A DNA stretch of 64,000 bases, taken from positions 11,009,506 through 11,073,505 of the forward strand of contig CM055095.1 of assembly GCA_029204225.1 (NCBI GenBank), written 5' to 3'. Shown here one piece after another: positions 43,101 through 55,579 of this stretch; within the stretch, counting starts at the first letter, position 1; each line of letters opens with the position of its first letter. The notes below the pieces were generated by a model. It saw only the letters and a program-made list of their open reading frames with translations, had not been told where the DNA came from and made no database searches. The position numbers and the translations under genes are program-made. The DNA is from Diphasiastrum complanatum. Lineage: Eukaryota; Streptophyta; Lycopodiopsida; Lycopodiales; Lycopodiaceae.

Positions 43101-44571
43101 GGGTGTCTGTTGCTCAGGAGCATTCATCTCGCCAGGATTCTGGGGTGGATTTTGCACAACATTTTGATCATTGAAACGATTATTAAGCCGCGGTGGTGGC
43201 AATCCTCTTTCTAGATTCCGACACAGTGCTGATGGTATGCCACATAGCTAAAATAACAGTGACCCCTCTGACTGCAAAAATTGCAAATATCATCTAGCAG
43301 ATCTGGTCGGTAATGCACTTGCCATTGAAATGGCTGTGGCTGCATCTCTTTCCCTTGTTGACATGGGCCTTGATATGACTGCATTTGTGGTGACATTGGT
43401 TGTAGTTTTGGTTGCTGATATTGAGGTTGTTGCATTTGTGGTTGTTGTGGTTGGTGTGCTTGGACTGCAAATGCTCCAACAAATCTTACTGCTTGTATTT
43501 GTCCAGTGGTTGTATGCATTACAAATCAGACAATATTGGGTACTATGAGGACATTCATTGATATAATGTCCTCCTTGAGTATAATTCCAGCAAAAACGGA
43601 TATTCCCTTGGTGAAACTCCGTAGTAACGGCCTTTTTTGCGACTACTGGTAACGGCTAACTAGCTTTCCCCTTATGCTTATGCTTCTTAGACCGTTTCCC
43701 ATCACGTGAAAAAGTTGAATTCTCTTCCGAGCTCGAGGAACCTGTCTCTGTATCAGAATCAGGACCAAACGAGTCATCCCGTCGATGATGTCGACGTTGT
43801 CGTCAATACTTCTTCCTAGTTTCTTCTTCCTCCAACTGTCTTGCAGCATCCACAATATGTTCCAGGCCTTGACTATGTAGCGAAGTAGTTCCTTGTCAAA
43901 GAACCTTATGTAATCCATGATGAAAATACTTGATGCATTTAGCATCTATGAGTGGCTCCTGTAGTCTCTTCTCTAGCACCTTAAAACATCGAACATAAGA
44001 TAATACATCCTCCTTGTATTTCTTCATCCTCATGTTCCTTCCAATACCTTTTTAGAAATGCCCTTCGTAATTCATCCCAGCTCCGAAACTCTTGCAACCC
44101 ATATTGTGAATACCATTGTAAAGCATTCCCTCTCAACGTGGTTGGAAAATTTTCGAATGTCTTTCATTTCACGATTCACCTGACAAACCACCAGGAACTG
44201 GTGAATGTGCATGTTAGAGTCCTCATGCTTCTTATCTTTAACACACTGGAATATAGTCGTTCGAGTCCGGCCTATTGAGACAGCCTCCATTCCGTGTAGG
44301 ATGGTAGATTTTTTCAAACCGAGCAACCAGCACATGTAGACATTACAGGAAACTCCACTTCCTCCTCTGCTAACTCTACCCACAATTCAAATTCTTCTAC
44401 TCCTGAATATGCACCACAAAGAATTGGTCTCGGCAACGGAACCATAAAGGTGTCAGGGGTGTGTTTTTATCCCTTAACTGCATGTTCCTAATTACAACAA
44501 TGGAACCCCTAGACTAGCAAGAGTTTATCACTGAGAATCTCTCCTAATGTTAACTACCGTTTAAGAGATTG
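43101..44571 (-). pseudogene. Ty3/gypsy gag of element P2, fused to integrase
   Basis: Same order as P1: gag helices (frames broken near 43900-44380), acidic/basic linker, Gln-rich stretch (MQQPQYQQPKLQPMSPQ), and a zinc knuckle in which the last Cys reads Tyr (CNFCSQRGHCYFSY). It is followed in reading direction by integrase at 43100 without protease, RT or RNase H. Similarity to P1 ends at GTTTAAGAGAT on the right (44571 here, 36382 in P1), probably the true 5' end of the shared unit. Confidence 0.8.
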
Positions 44572-44776
44572 TAAACCCAACCCAACACATCAGAGTATGA
44601 TACAGTAACATTCACGATCTGTTACAGACTTATTAATGAAATCCAATTGCACTCATACATCAACAGAATATCCAACAACATTATTCAAATTTAACAGAGA
44701 AGAATTTTTATAAACTACTATCAATGACTTAACAAGGCTTGTGCAAGTTAATGGATCGTAGTGCTAAAGAATTTTG

Positions 44777-45732
44777 CCAAAATTCGGTCAAATCTGCCAG
44801 ATTTGGTCAAAAAGAGACAAAAAGCGTCATCATAGATTAGAACTTTTTATCCTCTTTTTGGAAACCTTCGCCGAGTTGCAGACACCTTCGGTTTTGTTTA
44901 GAGAACCTTCAGTTTGAAGGGCGATGATTAACTCCCAGCAGATTTCTAGAAACATCAAAGAAATCATCAAAAAACAGCAAAAAATAACCAAAACCCTAAA
45001 AAAATAGAAAAATAACCTTCGCCTGATGCACTGTGCTTAGGTGTGATTCAGATCTATCTACTGCTAGGTGGATGAAGAATAATACCAAAAATAAAAAGGT
45101 TTTCAGAGGATCAATTGTCATATTGCCATATTTTTGCCAGAAAAGTCATTTTTTTGCAAAATTACCAGTATTACTCTTGATTCTTCGCTAGAACCTTCGC
45201 CGAGTTTCCAGAACATTTTATTTATAGTAAAATACTATTTTTGAGTTCGGCGAAGATTTTTTTTGATCAGATCAAATCATGATCTTTACCCTTGCCAAAG
45301 TATAGAAACTGTATTTGCTTGTGTCAGAAACCTTCGTCCGATTTTCCATAGTTTTATCTGTGTTAGATCTTTCATCTGAAAGATCGACGAAGGTTATTTT
45401 CCAATAAATTGTCAAAAAAGTTGATCAGAGAATTTTTTTCAAAAATAGCATTGTTGAACCTTCACCGAGCCAACCTTCGCCAATCCTATTTCTAGTTTCT
45501 GATTTTTCAGATCAAGTCTCTCTCCAAATTTGAGTCAAATCTGATATATTCTTATTTGGATTCTGAGAAATTTATCTTGAGAGGTATCGGTTGATCGAAT
45601 TTCGAAATCTTTTTCATGATATAGAATCAAATTCTTGAAAAGAGAAATAAATCAAGCAGATCGGATCTGAGATAGTTTTGATTGAAAAATCTAGATCCAA
45701 TCTCATTGTCTTCTTAATTTGAATCTGAGAAG
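44777..45732 (+). other. Leader of gypsy element G1, rich in complementary CCTTCGCC/GGCGAAGG motifs
   Basis: A small LTR remnant (TTAATGGATCGTAGTG at 44751) is joined to the leader. About 950 bp without ORF, homologous to the leaders at 50492 and 54800. AACCTTCGCC-type motifs recur (for example near 44866, 45018, 45192, 45474) together with reverse complements such as TCGGCGAAG (45248) and CGACGAAGG (45384), so many alternative stems can form. Confidence 0.75.
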
Positions 45733-48700
45733 ATGGCTGCCCCTGGAGGTGCTCCACAAGAAGTCAATCCAATCATTGTTAGAAGAGCACCCCGATTGGA
45801 TCTACCCAAATATAATGGATTAACAGATCCAGTTAGATTTCTTCAGATCTATGCTGAATCCTGTGAAGTCTATGGCGACATTTATCCTCAAGATAAACTT
45901 AAGCTGTTTCCTATGGCCTTAATAGATGCAGCACAATATTTGTACCATACTCAAGACGAAACTGGGCATACAGATTGGGAGGTTGTAAAACGGTTCAACC
46001 GCGAAAGTTTATGGAAGACCCTTTCCTACTTTTAAGTAAAATTAAAATGCGAAAGAGGGAAATGGTTCGAGATTACATTGAATGGGTGAAACGTCTCAGA
46101 TCTAAATGCGAACCTGAGCTGATTAACGAGAATGCCATGATTATGTGGTTTTTGTCAAGTCTACCTAAACGGATCAGACGTGAGCTGAAACACCATAATG
46201 AGTATGCACTCTTGCAAAATGCTATCGACAATGCAATTCGGGAGGAGGATGAAGATTCAGATGATGAGCCGAATATCAGTATGTTGCCTTATACAGCAGG
46301 GCAGACTACTACAACATCCACCACTATTGCATCAACGAATGCCAACACTACTGTAGAAATGATGCACAATGAGTTTGAGAAACTTGGAAAGAACCAGCAA
46401 AAACAGATGGAAAAGTTGCAGTCGCAATTTGATGAGAAGATCAAAGCATTGGAAAATTCCACGGGGAAGCAAACAAGGAATCTGAAAAGTTTCCAAAGAC
46501 TTTTCCTACCAAGAAAAATGTCTGGTGTTCTATTTGTACAGGGAATCACAAAGTAAACAAGTGTCCTCAATTGAAAAAACGAATGGAACTCAGTCTTTGC
46601 CATCTGTGTAATTCACCTGATCATGAGACTTCTTTTTGCAACTTCAATCATTGGATAAATCAACAATGGTATGTCCAGATGGGATATCGAGAACCACAAT
46701 ATGGAGGAAATCCAACACCAAGACCGTGACAATCTGCTCTTGGATACTCGGAACGTTGAGCTTTACCTGCCCCACCAAAGCACTCCGCTCCTCCTGCTAA
46801 TTTAATGGAATCAGAACCTTACGGAAGTGCTGCACAATGGAACTATGGTAATGATCGAGAAGGTGGATCTTCAGAATAGTATGCCATTTATAATGCCACT
46901 CAACAACAAGCCTCCATAAATTGGACCAGAGCACCACTTGCATGCTTTGCATGTGGAGAAAATCACAAAATTGCAGAATGTCCAAATAAAGAGAAATTTG
47001 TACCATTCTGTCATGACTGTGGTTATGGGCATTGCTATATAGACTGTCCAGAAAGACCAAAGCCACCACCAGCTACAGCGCCTTTAAATTTGATAACCAT
47101 CAAGCAAAGACCAGTAGCCCCGAATAAACCAAGTGCACCCTTGATGGTGGTCGCCATAGCATAGAAGCAAAAAGAACCAATAGTGGATCCAGTACCTGCT
47201 GATTCTATACCATTGAACAATATACCAACAACATCTGGAGTCTATCCAAATATTAATGCAAAAAAATGAAGATATCAAAATATGAGGCAGTGGATCAAAC
47301 ATCTGCAAGAAGAAGAGGAGCTTGATGCTGCTAAAGCAACAACTGAAGTTCAGTCTTCATCATTGCAGCCTCCAAGAAATTTACGTATGGATATGAATGA
47401 TCAGTTACATCATCCTGAATAACCCTTCAAGATGACTGAACTAGAAGCACCGCAAACAGAACTGCTCATGAACATTTTGTCTAGCAAGATCAATATCTAA
47501 TTAGGAGAGTTCTTGAAGTTGGTGCCGAAAGCAAAAGAAGTCTTAGCACAAAAGTTAGCTCATGAAGAACCAAAAGTCCATCAGGAGCCTCTTTTTTGTG
47601 CTGGATTTGAAGAATCTAACAAAGTACTCCATGCTGGTGCCGCTTGGGAAAGTGAACAAAAGAATATCACTCTGTCGATATAGCATAGACAATTTCCTAA
47701 AGAAGAAGCCTATCAAACCAGTTGATCCTACAACATGGACTATCAAACCAGTGGTTCAAAAAAGAGGATGATGATTTGTCAACAACGGATCACACTTGTG
47801 ATCGACCAGCGAAAAAATTGGGAGTTCATTACGATTCTCAAACGAATACTGTCAATTGGAATGAAGCTCTTGCAACGATTGACTGTACAGCAGGATACAT
47901 GTGTCAACGAGATAATCAATCAAATTTGAGCGCGATTTCCTAGTTAGATCGAACTTTCGATACACCAATCACGTTTTCACTAAATGTGCTGAATGTAGCC
48001 TAGATATCAACAGAACCTATAACAGGTTCGATTGCGGATAAACTTATTCATGTGAGTCATGCCTCGACGTATGATGGCAATGCTGAACTTACGGATGAGC
48101 AGATTCTAAATCATATGGATCCGACCAGATTTGGAGTGGGTAATACTCTTGAAGAACCAACAATAAAACCTCCCAAAGCAGTTATATTGAAGAAAGATAG
48201 GATCACAGGATCAATGATGAAGAAACAAGCTAAGCAACATTATAATACGGTCTTGAAATGGGCAAAATCTCCCTCAAAAAATTGATTCAAAGAAAGTGCC
48301 ACCCTTATTGGATAAAGGCAAAGTAAAAGTCGAGGATGATTCTTCAAGTCAAAATTTTAGTAAGACATCATCGTCTAGGAAGTCTTCACCTTTGAAGAAA
48401 AATTTACTTCTCCGAAGTCATCACCTCCACGATCAATTCCTGCTAAGAAGGCTAAGCGAAGATCCAAGACAAGTCCCATCGAAAAAGAACAAGCAGATGT
48501 AGTCCAACATGATATGACCGAGCATTTTAAACGTTATACACTGGATGATGTGGTTATCATGTTACCTAAAGCACATCGTGAACCTGAAGAACACATGCCA
48601 AAATCTAAAGAGGTTTACGATTGCCCAGCTAGGACACAACCAATGAATCTTGCCAAACCAGGAGAACCAGAAAAAATTGTATAAGTTGGATCACAACTTA

Positions 48701-49044
48701 CTCTTGAACAGTATCAAGCTCTACGCATGTTACTTATTAAGTATCACGATTGCTTTGCATGGAGTTATCAAGATCTGAAGGGTATTTCGACATCAATGAT
48801 TGAACATACCATACCTTTTGTACCTGATGCAGTTCCAAAGGTTACAAAGTTCTATCGCTTTAATCCTAATGTGGTGGACATAATAAAGAAATAACTTCAA
48901 AGATTGCTTGATGTCGATTTAATTTATGAGATTGAGCACACTATCGATGGGATAAAGTATATGAAAGATGTCGCAAATATTAGATTTCTCTAAATCCAAA
49001 AAAATGTCAGATATGGGTATCCCATGGAGTTGTGCTTGGACATG
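45733..49044 (+). pseudogene. Ty3/gypsy gag-pol, element G1 (protease deleted, RT truncated)
   Basis: ATG at 45733 (MAAPGGAPQEVNPIIVRR). Gag domain with PKYNGLTDPVRFLQIYAESC and LPKRIRRELKHHNEYALLQN; a 14-bp deletion near 45993 shifts frame. Four Cys/His knuckles follow: about 46523 (CSICTGNHKVNKC), 46597 (CHLCNSPDHETSFC), 46941 (CFACGENHKIAEC) and 47007 (CHDCGYGHCYIDC). Relative to G2, about 307 bp that would hold the protease are missing at 47695. Then a linker with many stops, and near 48700-48930 the start of gypsy RT (LIKYHDCFAWSYQDLKGIS, IEHTIPFVPDAVPKVTKFYR, LIYEIE). The rest of RT, RNase H and integrase are missing before the polypurine tract. Confidence 0.88.
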
Positions 49045-49262
49045 TGATATCGAGACATGGTATTGCCACATATTATTCTAAGATCAAAATTATTGTGGAT
49101 TGCCGGAGCCCACCATTGTTTTCTGCCACACAATTTGGATTTTAATACTGCACGTCTCGATTTTTATGGAGAAGGTGCAGCACCATTTAATCAAGATTCG
49201 ACGTGAAGTCAATAAAAGTCCCCCATAACTGCATATTGTAGGTGCCATGGGACCGCCACCAG

Positions 49263-49278
49263 TTTTGGTGGGGGATAA
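49263..49278 (+). other. Polypurine tract of element G1
   Basis: TTTTGGTGGGGGATAA immediately precedes the LTR start TGTTGGAGGG, the expected position for gypsy plus-strand priming. Confidence 0.85.
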
Positions 49279-50034
49279 TGTTGGAGGGTTTGTGGATCCC
49301 AAGGCAACCCTAAGCCTAGTTAATAAGTGAGGGGGATTTGGCACCCTGCATGTATAAGTCCAACCCAATGATCACATAGCTATTTGATTGATTACTTAAA
49401 AGTCAATAAAAGGACTTTAGGCCTTTTTGCGAGACTTTTAATGTCGCAGGGCCTAAATGTCAGGTTAGTGAATAAAGTTGGGTTTCCCGACAATTTTGAT
49501 GGTTCCCACACTTTTTTAAAATTTGAATAAAAAGAGAGACAAGAATGGACCAATAGGATTCAAAGGCCAGGGTTCTCCTCTCTCCTATAAGAAGGGACCA
49601 ACTCGAGTTGCTCCTAATGTTCATTTTCTCATTTCAATAAAGCATATTTCGGGTTCTCTTCATAAATGGGTTCATGAAATTCCTTGCTCTTCTTATTTCC
49701 TTTTCCATCTCTCATGCTTTCTTGGATTTTTGCTAATTGTTGGATCTGATTGTTATTGGGATTGCATGTTATTATACTTTTTATGAGAAAGAAAGAGAGA
49801 GAGAGGAAGTGTAAGCTATCTTTGTTGTGGATCGTAGAGTTAATGGACCATAGTGTTAAAAAATAGGGTTAATGGATGTAGAGTTAGAGTTTGGATCTTC
49901 CATTCATGCTGAAATCTGAACTAAAACTATCGCTCTCATGGGAACGAACCTACACGTGACAACTAACTCCATCTCTATGATGCTAGATTGACTAGATCTA
50001 GGATTCAGGTTAGGCAATGAAAGAAACCCAATAA
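49279..50034 (+). repeat. 3' LTR of element G1
   Basis: 756 bp from TGTTGGAGGG to AAACCCAATAA. Same family as the array at 26.9-30.0 kb. Directly abutted by another LTR copy at 50035. Confidence 0.92.
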
Positions 50035-50469
50035 TGTTGCAGGGTTTGCATATCCCAAGGCAAACCTAACCCTATTTAATAAGTGAGAGGGATTTGGCAC
50101 CCTGCGTGTGTAAGTCCAACCCGATAGTTATTTGATTGATTAGTTAAAAGTCAATAAAAGGACTTTAGGTCTTTTTGGATCTTATTGTTATTCGGATTTC
50201 ATGTTATCATACTTTTTATGAGAGAGAAAGAGAGAGAGAGGAACTGTAAGCTATCTTTTTGTGGATCTTAGAGTTAATGGATCGTAGTGTTAAAGAATAG
50301 GGTTAATGGATGTAGAGTCAGAGTTTGGATCTTCCATTCATGCTGAAATCTAAACTAAAACTATTGCTCTCATGGGAACGAACCTACGCGTGATAACTAG
50401 CTCCGTCTCTATGATGATACATTGACTAGATCTTGGATTCAGGTTAGGCAAGGAAAGAAACCCACTACA
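50035..50469 (+). repeat. 5' LTR of element G2, internally deleted
   Basis: Starts TGTTGCAGGG, jumps near 50179 from CTTTTTG to the ATCTTATTGTTATTCGG region (about 320 bp missing, including the TATA-like site), and ends CCCACTACA. Followed by the Asp-type PBS, which confirms its 5' LTR role. Confidence 0.9.
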
Positions 50470-50473
50470 ATTT

Positions 50474-50491
50474 TGGCATCGTTGCTGGGGA
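50474..50491 (+). other. Primer-binding site, tRNA-Asp type (element G2)
   Basis: TGGCATCGTTGCTGGGGA four bases after the LTR end. Compare TGGCGCCTTTGCTGGGGA at 54782 for G3. Confidence 0.85.
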
Positions 50492-51938
50492 GCTATGCCA
50501 ATTTTTCAGTTTGCAGCATGCTTGTTGGATGGTTAGCTTGCATTAGGCATCTTGTCGTGGCATGAATAGTGTTAGATCTGCATTTTAGGGTTAGTTTGGG
50601 ATTGATTTTGCTTTATTTGAGTGGATTTGCTTGTTTGAAATCTAATATGATTGTTAAATAGGGAAAGCTATTCACATCACCAATCTTAAGATCTATTTGG
50701 ATCTGAGATATCAGAAAAAATAACAAAAATCGATCAAATCTGTTAGATTTGGTCAAAAAGAGGCAAAAAGTGTGATCAAAGCTTAGAAATTTTTGTCCTC
50801 TATCAGGAAACCTTTGCCGAGTTGCGAACACCTTCGGTTTTGTTTACAGAACCTTCAATTTGAAGGGCGAAGATTAACTCCCAGTAGATTTCTAGAAACA
50901 TCAAAGAAATCATTAAAAAACAATAAAAAATATCCAAAACCCTAAAAAACAGAAAAATAACCTTCGCTCGATGCACTGTGCTTAGGTGTGATTCAGATCT
51001 ATCTATTGCTAGGTCGATGAAGAATAATACCAAAAATAAAAAGGTTTTCAGAGGATCAATTGTCATATTGTCATATTTTTGCCAAAAAAGTCACTTTGAA
51101 GGGCGAAGATTAATTCCCACCAGATTTTCAGAAACATCAAAAAAACCATCAAAGAACAACAAAAAATAATTAGAACCCTAAAAAAACAAAAAAATAACCT
51201 TTGCCCGATGTACTGGGCTTAGATGTAATTCAAGTCTATCTACTGCGAGGTCGACGAAGAATAATACCAAAAATAAAAAGGTTTTCAGAGGATCAGTTGT
51301 CACATTGCCATATTTTTGTCAAAAAAGGTACTTTTTTGCAAAATTATCAAATATTACTCTTGATCCTTTGCCAGAACTTTTGCCGAGTTTCCAAAACATT
51401 CTATTTATATTAAAATACTATTTTTGAGTTCAACAAAGATTCTTCTTGATTAGATCACAAAAAATCTTGATTTTTACCCTCGCCAAAGTATAGAAACCGT
51501 ATTTTCTTGTGTCAGAAACCTTAATCCGATTTTCCATAGTTTTATCTCTGTCAGATCTTTCATCTGAAACGTCGGCGAAGGTTATTTCCCAAGAAATTGT
51601 CAGAAAAATTGATCAGAGAGATTTTTTTCAAAAATAGCACTGTTGAACCTTCGCCAAGCCAACCTTCACCTAGGGAACCTTCGCCAGTCCTATTTTTAGT
51701 TTCTGATCTTCCAGATCAAGTCTCTCAAAATTTGGGTCAAATATAATATATTTTGATTTGGATTTTGAAAAATTTATCATTTTTGAGAGGTATCGGTTGA
51801 TCGAATTTCGAAATCTTTTTCATGATATAGAATCAGATTCTTGAAAAGAGAAATAAATCAAGCAGATCTGATCTAAGATAGTTTTGATTGAAAAATCTAG
51901 ATCCAATCTCATTGTCTGCTTGATTTGAATCTGAGAAG
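50492..51938 (+). other. Leader of element G2 with a 236-bp tandem duplication
   Basis: Longer than the G1 and G3 leaders because the unit starting GAAGGGCGAAGATTAA is present twice (50862 and 51098), each ending with AAAAATAAAAAGGTTTTCAG and a TCATATTTTTGCC/CCATATTTTTGTC segment. AACCTTCGCC motifs and complements recur as in G1. No ORF is credible. Confidence 0.85.
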
Positions 51939-54686
51939 ATGGCTTCCCCTGGAGGTATTCAACAAATAGTCAATCCAATCATTGTTAGAAGAGCACCCCG
52001 ATTGGATCTACCCAAATATAATGGATTAACAGATCCAGTTAGATTTCTTCAAATCTATGCTGAATCCTGTGAAATCTATGGCGAGATTTATCCTCAAGAT
52101 AAACTTAACATGTTTCCTATGGCCTTAACAAGCGTAGCACAAGATTGGTACTATAATCAAGACGAAACTGAGCGTACAGATTAAGAGGTTGTAAAACGAG
52201 CCCTTATCACACGGTTTAGACCGAGAAAGTCTATGGAAGACACTTTTCTACTGTTAAGTAAAATTAAAATGGGAAAGAGGGAAATGGTTCAAGATTACAT
52301 TGAACGGGTGAAACGTCTCAGATCTGAATGAGAATCTGAGCTGATTAACGAGAATGCCATGATTATGTGGTTTTTGTCATGTCTACCTAAACGGATCAGA
52401 CGTGAGCTGAAACACCATAATGAGTATGCACTCTTGCAAAATGCTATGGACGATTCAATTTGGGAGGAGGATGAAGATTCAAATGATGAGCTGAATATCA
52501 GTATGTTGCCTTATACAGCAGGGCAGACTACTACGACATCCACCACTATTGCATCACCGAATGCCAATGCTACTACAGAAATGATGCTCAATGAGTTCGA
52601 GAAACTTGGGAAGAACCAACAAAAACAGATGGAAAAGTTGCACTTGCAATTTGATGAGAAGATCAAAGCATTGGAAAATTTCCACAGGGAAGCAAACAAG
52701 GAGCCTGAAAAGTTTGCAAAGACTTTTCCTACCGGGGAAAATGTCTAGTGTTCTATTTGTATAGGGAATTACAAAGTAAACAAGTGTCCTCAATTGAAAA
52801 AACGAATGGAACTCAGTGTTTGCCATCTGTGTAATTCACCTGATCATGAGACTGCTTTTTGCAACTTCAACCGTCGGATAATTCAACAATGATATGTCCA
52901 GATGGGATATCTAGAACGACAGTATGGAGGAAATCCAGCAGCAAGACCACGACAATCTCTTCTTGGATACCCGGAACGTTTAGCTTTACCTGCCTCACCA
53001 AAGCACTCTGCTCCTCCCGCTAATTTGATGGAAGCATAACCTTACGGAAGTGCTGCGTAATGGAACTATGGTAATGATCAAAAAGGTGGATCTTCGGAAG
53101 AGTATGCCATTTATGCTGCCGCTCAACAACAAGCCTCCAGAAATTGGACCAGAGCACCACTTGGATGCTTTGCATGTGGAGAAAATCACAGAGTTGTGGA
53201 ATGTCCAAATAAAGAGAAATTTGTACCATTATGTCGTGACTGTGGTTATGGGCATTGCTATATAGATTGTCCAACAAGACCGAAGCCACCACCAGCTACA
53301 GCGCCTGTAAATTTGATAACAATCAAGCAAAGACCAGTAGCTCCAAATAAGCCAAGTGCACCCTTGATGGTGGTCACCATAGCATAGAAGCAAAAAGAAC
53401 CAGTAATGGATCCAGTACCTGCTGATTCTATACCATTGACGATATACCAACAACATTTGGAGTCTATCCAAATCTTAATGCAGAAAAACAAAGATATCAG
53501 AATATGAGATAGTGGATCAAACATCTGTAAGAAGAAGATGAGTTTGAAGCTACTAAAGCAACAACTAAAGTTCAGTCTTCATCATTGCAACCTTAAAGAA
53601 ATTTACGTATGGATATGAATGATCAGTTACATCATCATGAAGAACCCTTCAAGTTGACTGAACCGGAAGCACCGCAAACAAAATTGCTCATGAACATTTT
53701 GTCTAGCAAGATCAATATCTCATTAGGAGAGTTCTTGAAGTTGGTGCCAAAAGCAAAAGAAGTCTTAGCACAAAAGTTAGCTCATGAAGAACCAAAAGTG
53801 CATCAGGAGCCTCTTTTTTGTGCTGGATTTGAAGAATCTAACAAAGTACTCCATGTTGGAGCCGCTTGGGAAAGTGAACAAAAGCATATCACTCTGCCCA
53901 TACAGCATAGACAATTTCCTAAAGAAGCAGCCGTGATAGATGGCGGTTCAGGAGTTAACCTGATTTCTACAAAGCTATGTGCAAAATGGGGCCTTACAAA
54001 GTTAAGCCTGCTACTTTTGCTATTAAGCTAGCTGATCAAACGACAGTTTGTCCATGAGGAATGGTGGAAGATATACCTGTCAGAATTGCGGGAGTACAAT
54101 TCGTCATTACTTTCGTAGTGATGGACTTACCAAATGTCTACCGACTTCTATTGGGATGTCCATGGTTATGAGTTGCGCAAGTAATTTATAATTGGGGTAC
54201 CAAAAAAATCACTTTCGAAAATCATGAATGTGTAGTTAAAGTTGATCCTACAACATGGACTATCAGACCAGTGGTTCAAAAAGAGGATGACGATTTGTCA
54301 ACAATGGATCACACTTGTGATCGACAAGAGAAAAAATTGGGAGTTCATTACGATTCTCAAACGGATATCGTCAATTGGAATGAAGCTCTTGCAACGATTG
54401 ACTGTACAGCAGGATACATGTGTCAACGAGATAATCAATCACATTTGAGCGAGATTTCCTAGTTAGATCGAACTTTGGATACACCAATCACGTTTCCACT
54501 AAATGTGCTGAATGTAGCCTGGATATCAACAGAACCTATTCCAGATCCGATTGAGGATGAACTTATTCTTGTGAGTCATGCCTCGACGTATGATGGCAAT
54601 GCTGAACTTACGGATGAGCTGATTCTAAATCATATGGATCCAACCAGATTTGGAGTGGGTAATGTTCCTGAAGAACCAATAATAAA
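51939..54686 (+). pseudogene. Ty3/gypsy gag-protease, element G2
   Basis: ATG at 51939 (MASPGGIQQIVNPIIVRR). Gag as in G1; a TAA near 52182 replaces a Trp codon present in G1 and G3, and more stops follow. The knuckle series is kept in part: the third (CFACGENHRVVEC) and fourth (CRDCGYGHCYIDC) near 53168-53272. Unlike G1 it keeps an aspartic protease: AVIDGGSGVNLIS near 53930-53968 and, in another frame, RLLLGCPWL near 54148-54175. It breaks off at 54686, joined to the last 91 bp of an LTR. RT, RNase H and integrase are absent. Confidence 0.87.
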
Positions 54687-54777
54687 CGAAACTACGTGTG
54701 ACAACCAACTCCGTCTCTATGATGCTAGATTGACTAGATCTTGGATTCAAATTAGGCAAGGAAAGAAATCCACTACA
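54687..54777 (+). repeat. Last 91 bp of a G-family LTR (5' LTR remnant of G3)
   Basis: From CGAAACTACGTGTGACAAC to AAATCCACTACA, matching the end of the 754-bp LTR. It joins the truncated G2 pol to the PBS of G3. Confidence 0.9.
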
Positions 54778-54781
54778 ATTT

Positions 54782-54799
54782 TGGCGCCTTTGCTGGGGA
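54782..54799 (+). other. Primer-binding site, tRNA-Asp type (element G3)
   Basis: TGGCGCCTTTGCTGGGGA, the copy closest to the plant gypsy Asp-type PBS. Confidence 0.88.
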
Positions 54800-55579
54800 G
54801 CTATGCCAATTTTTCAGTTTGCAGCATGATTGTTGGATGGTTAGCTTGCATTACGCATCTTGTCGTGGCATGAATAGTGTTAGATCTGTAATTTAGGGTT
54901 AGTTTGGGATTGATTTTGCTTGATTTGAGTGGATTTGCTTGTTTGAAATCTAATCTGATTGTTAAACAGCGAAAGCTATTCATATCACCAATCTTAATAT
55001 CCATTTGGATCTGAGATATCAGAAAAAATAACAAAAATCGGTCAAATCTGTCAAATTTGGTCAAAAAGAGGCAAAAAGTGTGATCAGAGCTTAGAAATTT
55101 TTATCCTCTTTCAGGAAACCTTCACTGAGTTGTAGAAACCTTCGGTTTTGTTTACAGAACCATCAGTTTGAAGGGAGAAGATTAATTCCCACCAGATTTT
55201 CCGAAACATCAGAAAAACTGTCAAAGAACACCAAAAAATAATCATAAAAGTTGATCAGAGAGTTTTTTCCAAAAATAGCACTGTTGAACCTTCGCCGAGC
55301 CAACATTCGCCTAGGGAACCTTCGCCAGTCCTATTTTTAGTTTCTGATTTTCCAGAACAACTCCCTCAAAATTTGGGTCAAATCTAATATATTCTTATTT
55401 GGATTTTCAGAAATTTATCATTTTTGAGAGGTATCGATTGATCAAATTTCGAAATCTTTTTTATGATATAGAATCAGATTCTTGGAAAGAGAAATAAATC
55501 AAGCAGATCTGATATGAGATAGTTTTGATTGAAAATTCTAAATCCAATCTCATTGTTTGCTTGATTTGAATCTGAAAAG
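54800..55579 (+). other. Leader of element G3 (shortened)
   Basis: Homologous to the G1 and G2 leaders but lacking much of the middle; the jump is near 55245 (ATAATCATAAAAGTTGATCAGAG). CCTTCGCC motifs persist near 55290-55330. Confidence 0.8.

Noticed and set aside
46289-46603. Cys/Phe-rich minus-strand ORFs over the G1 and G2 gag (also 52511-52826)
   Set aside because: Mirror of Lys/Glu-rich gag coding sequence; no independent support.
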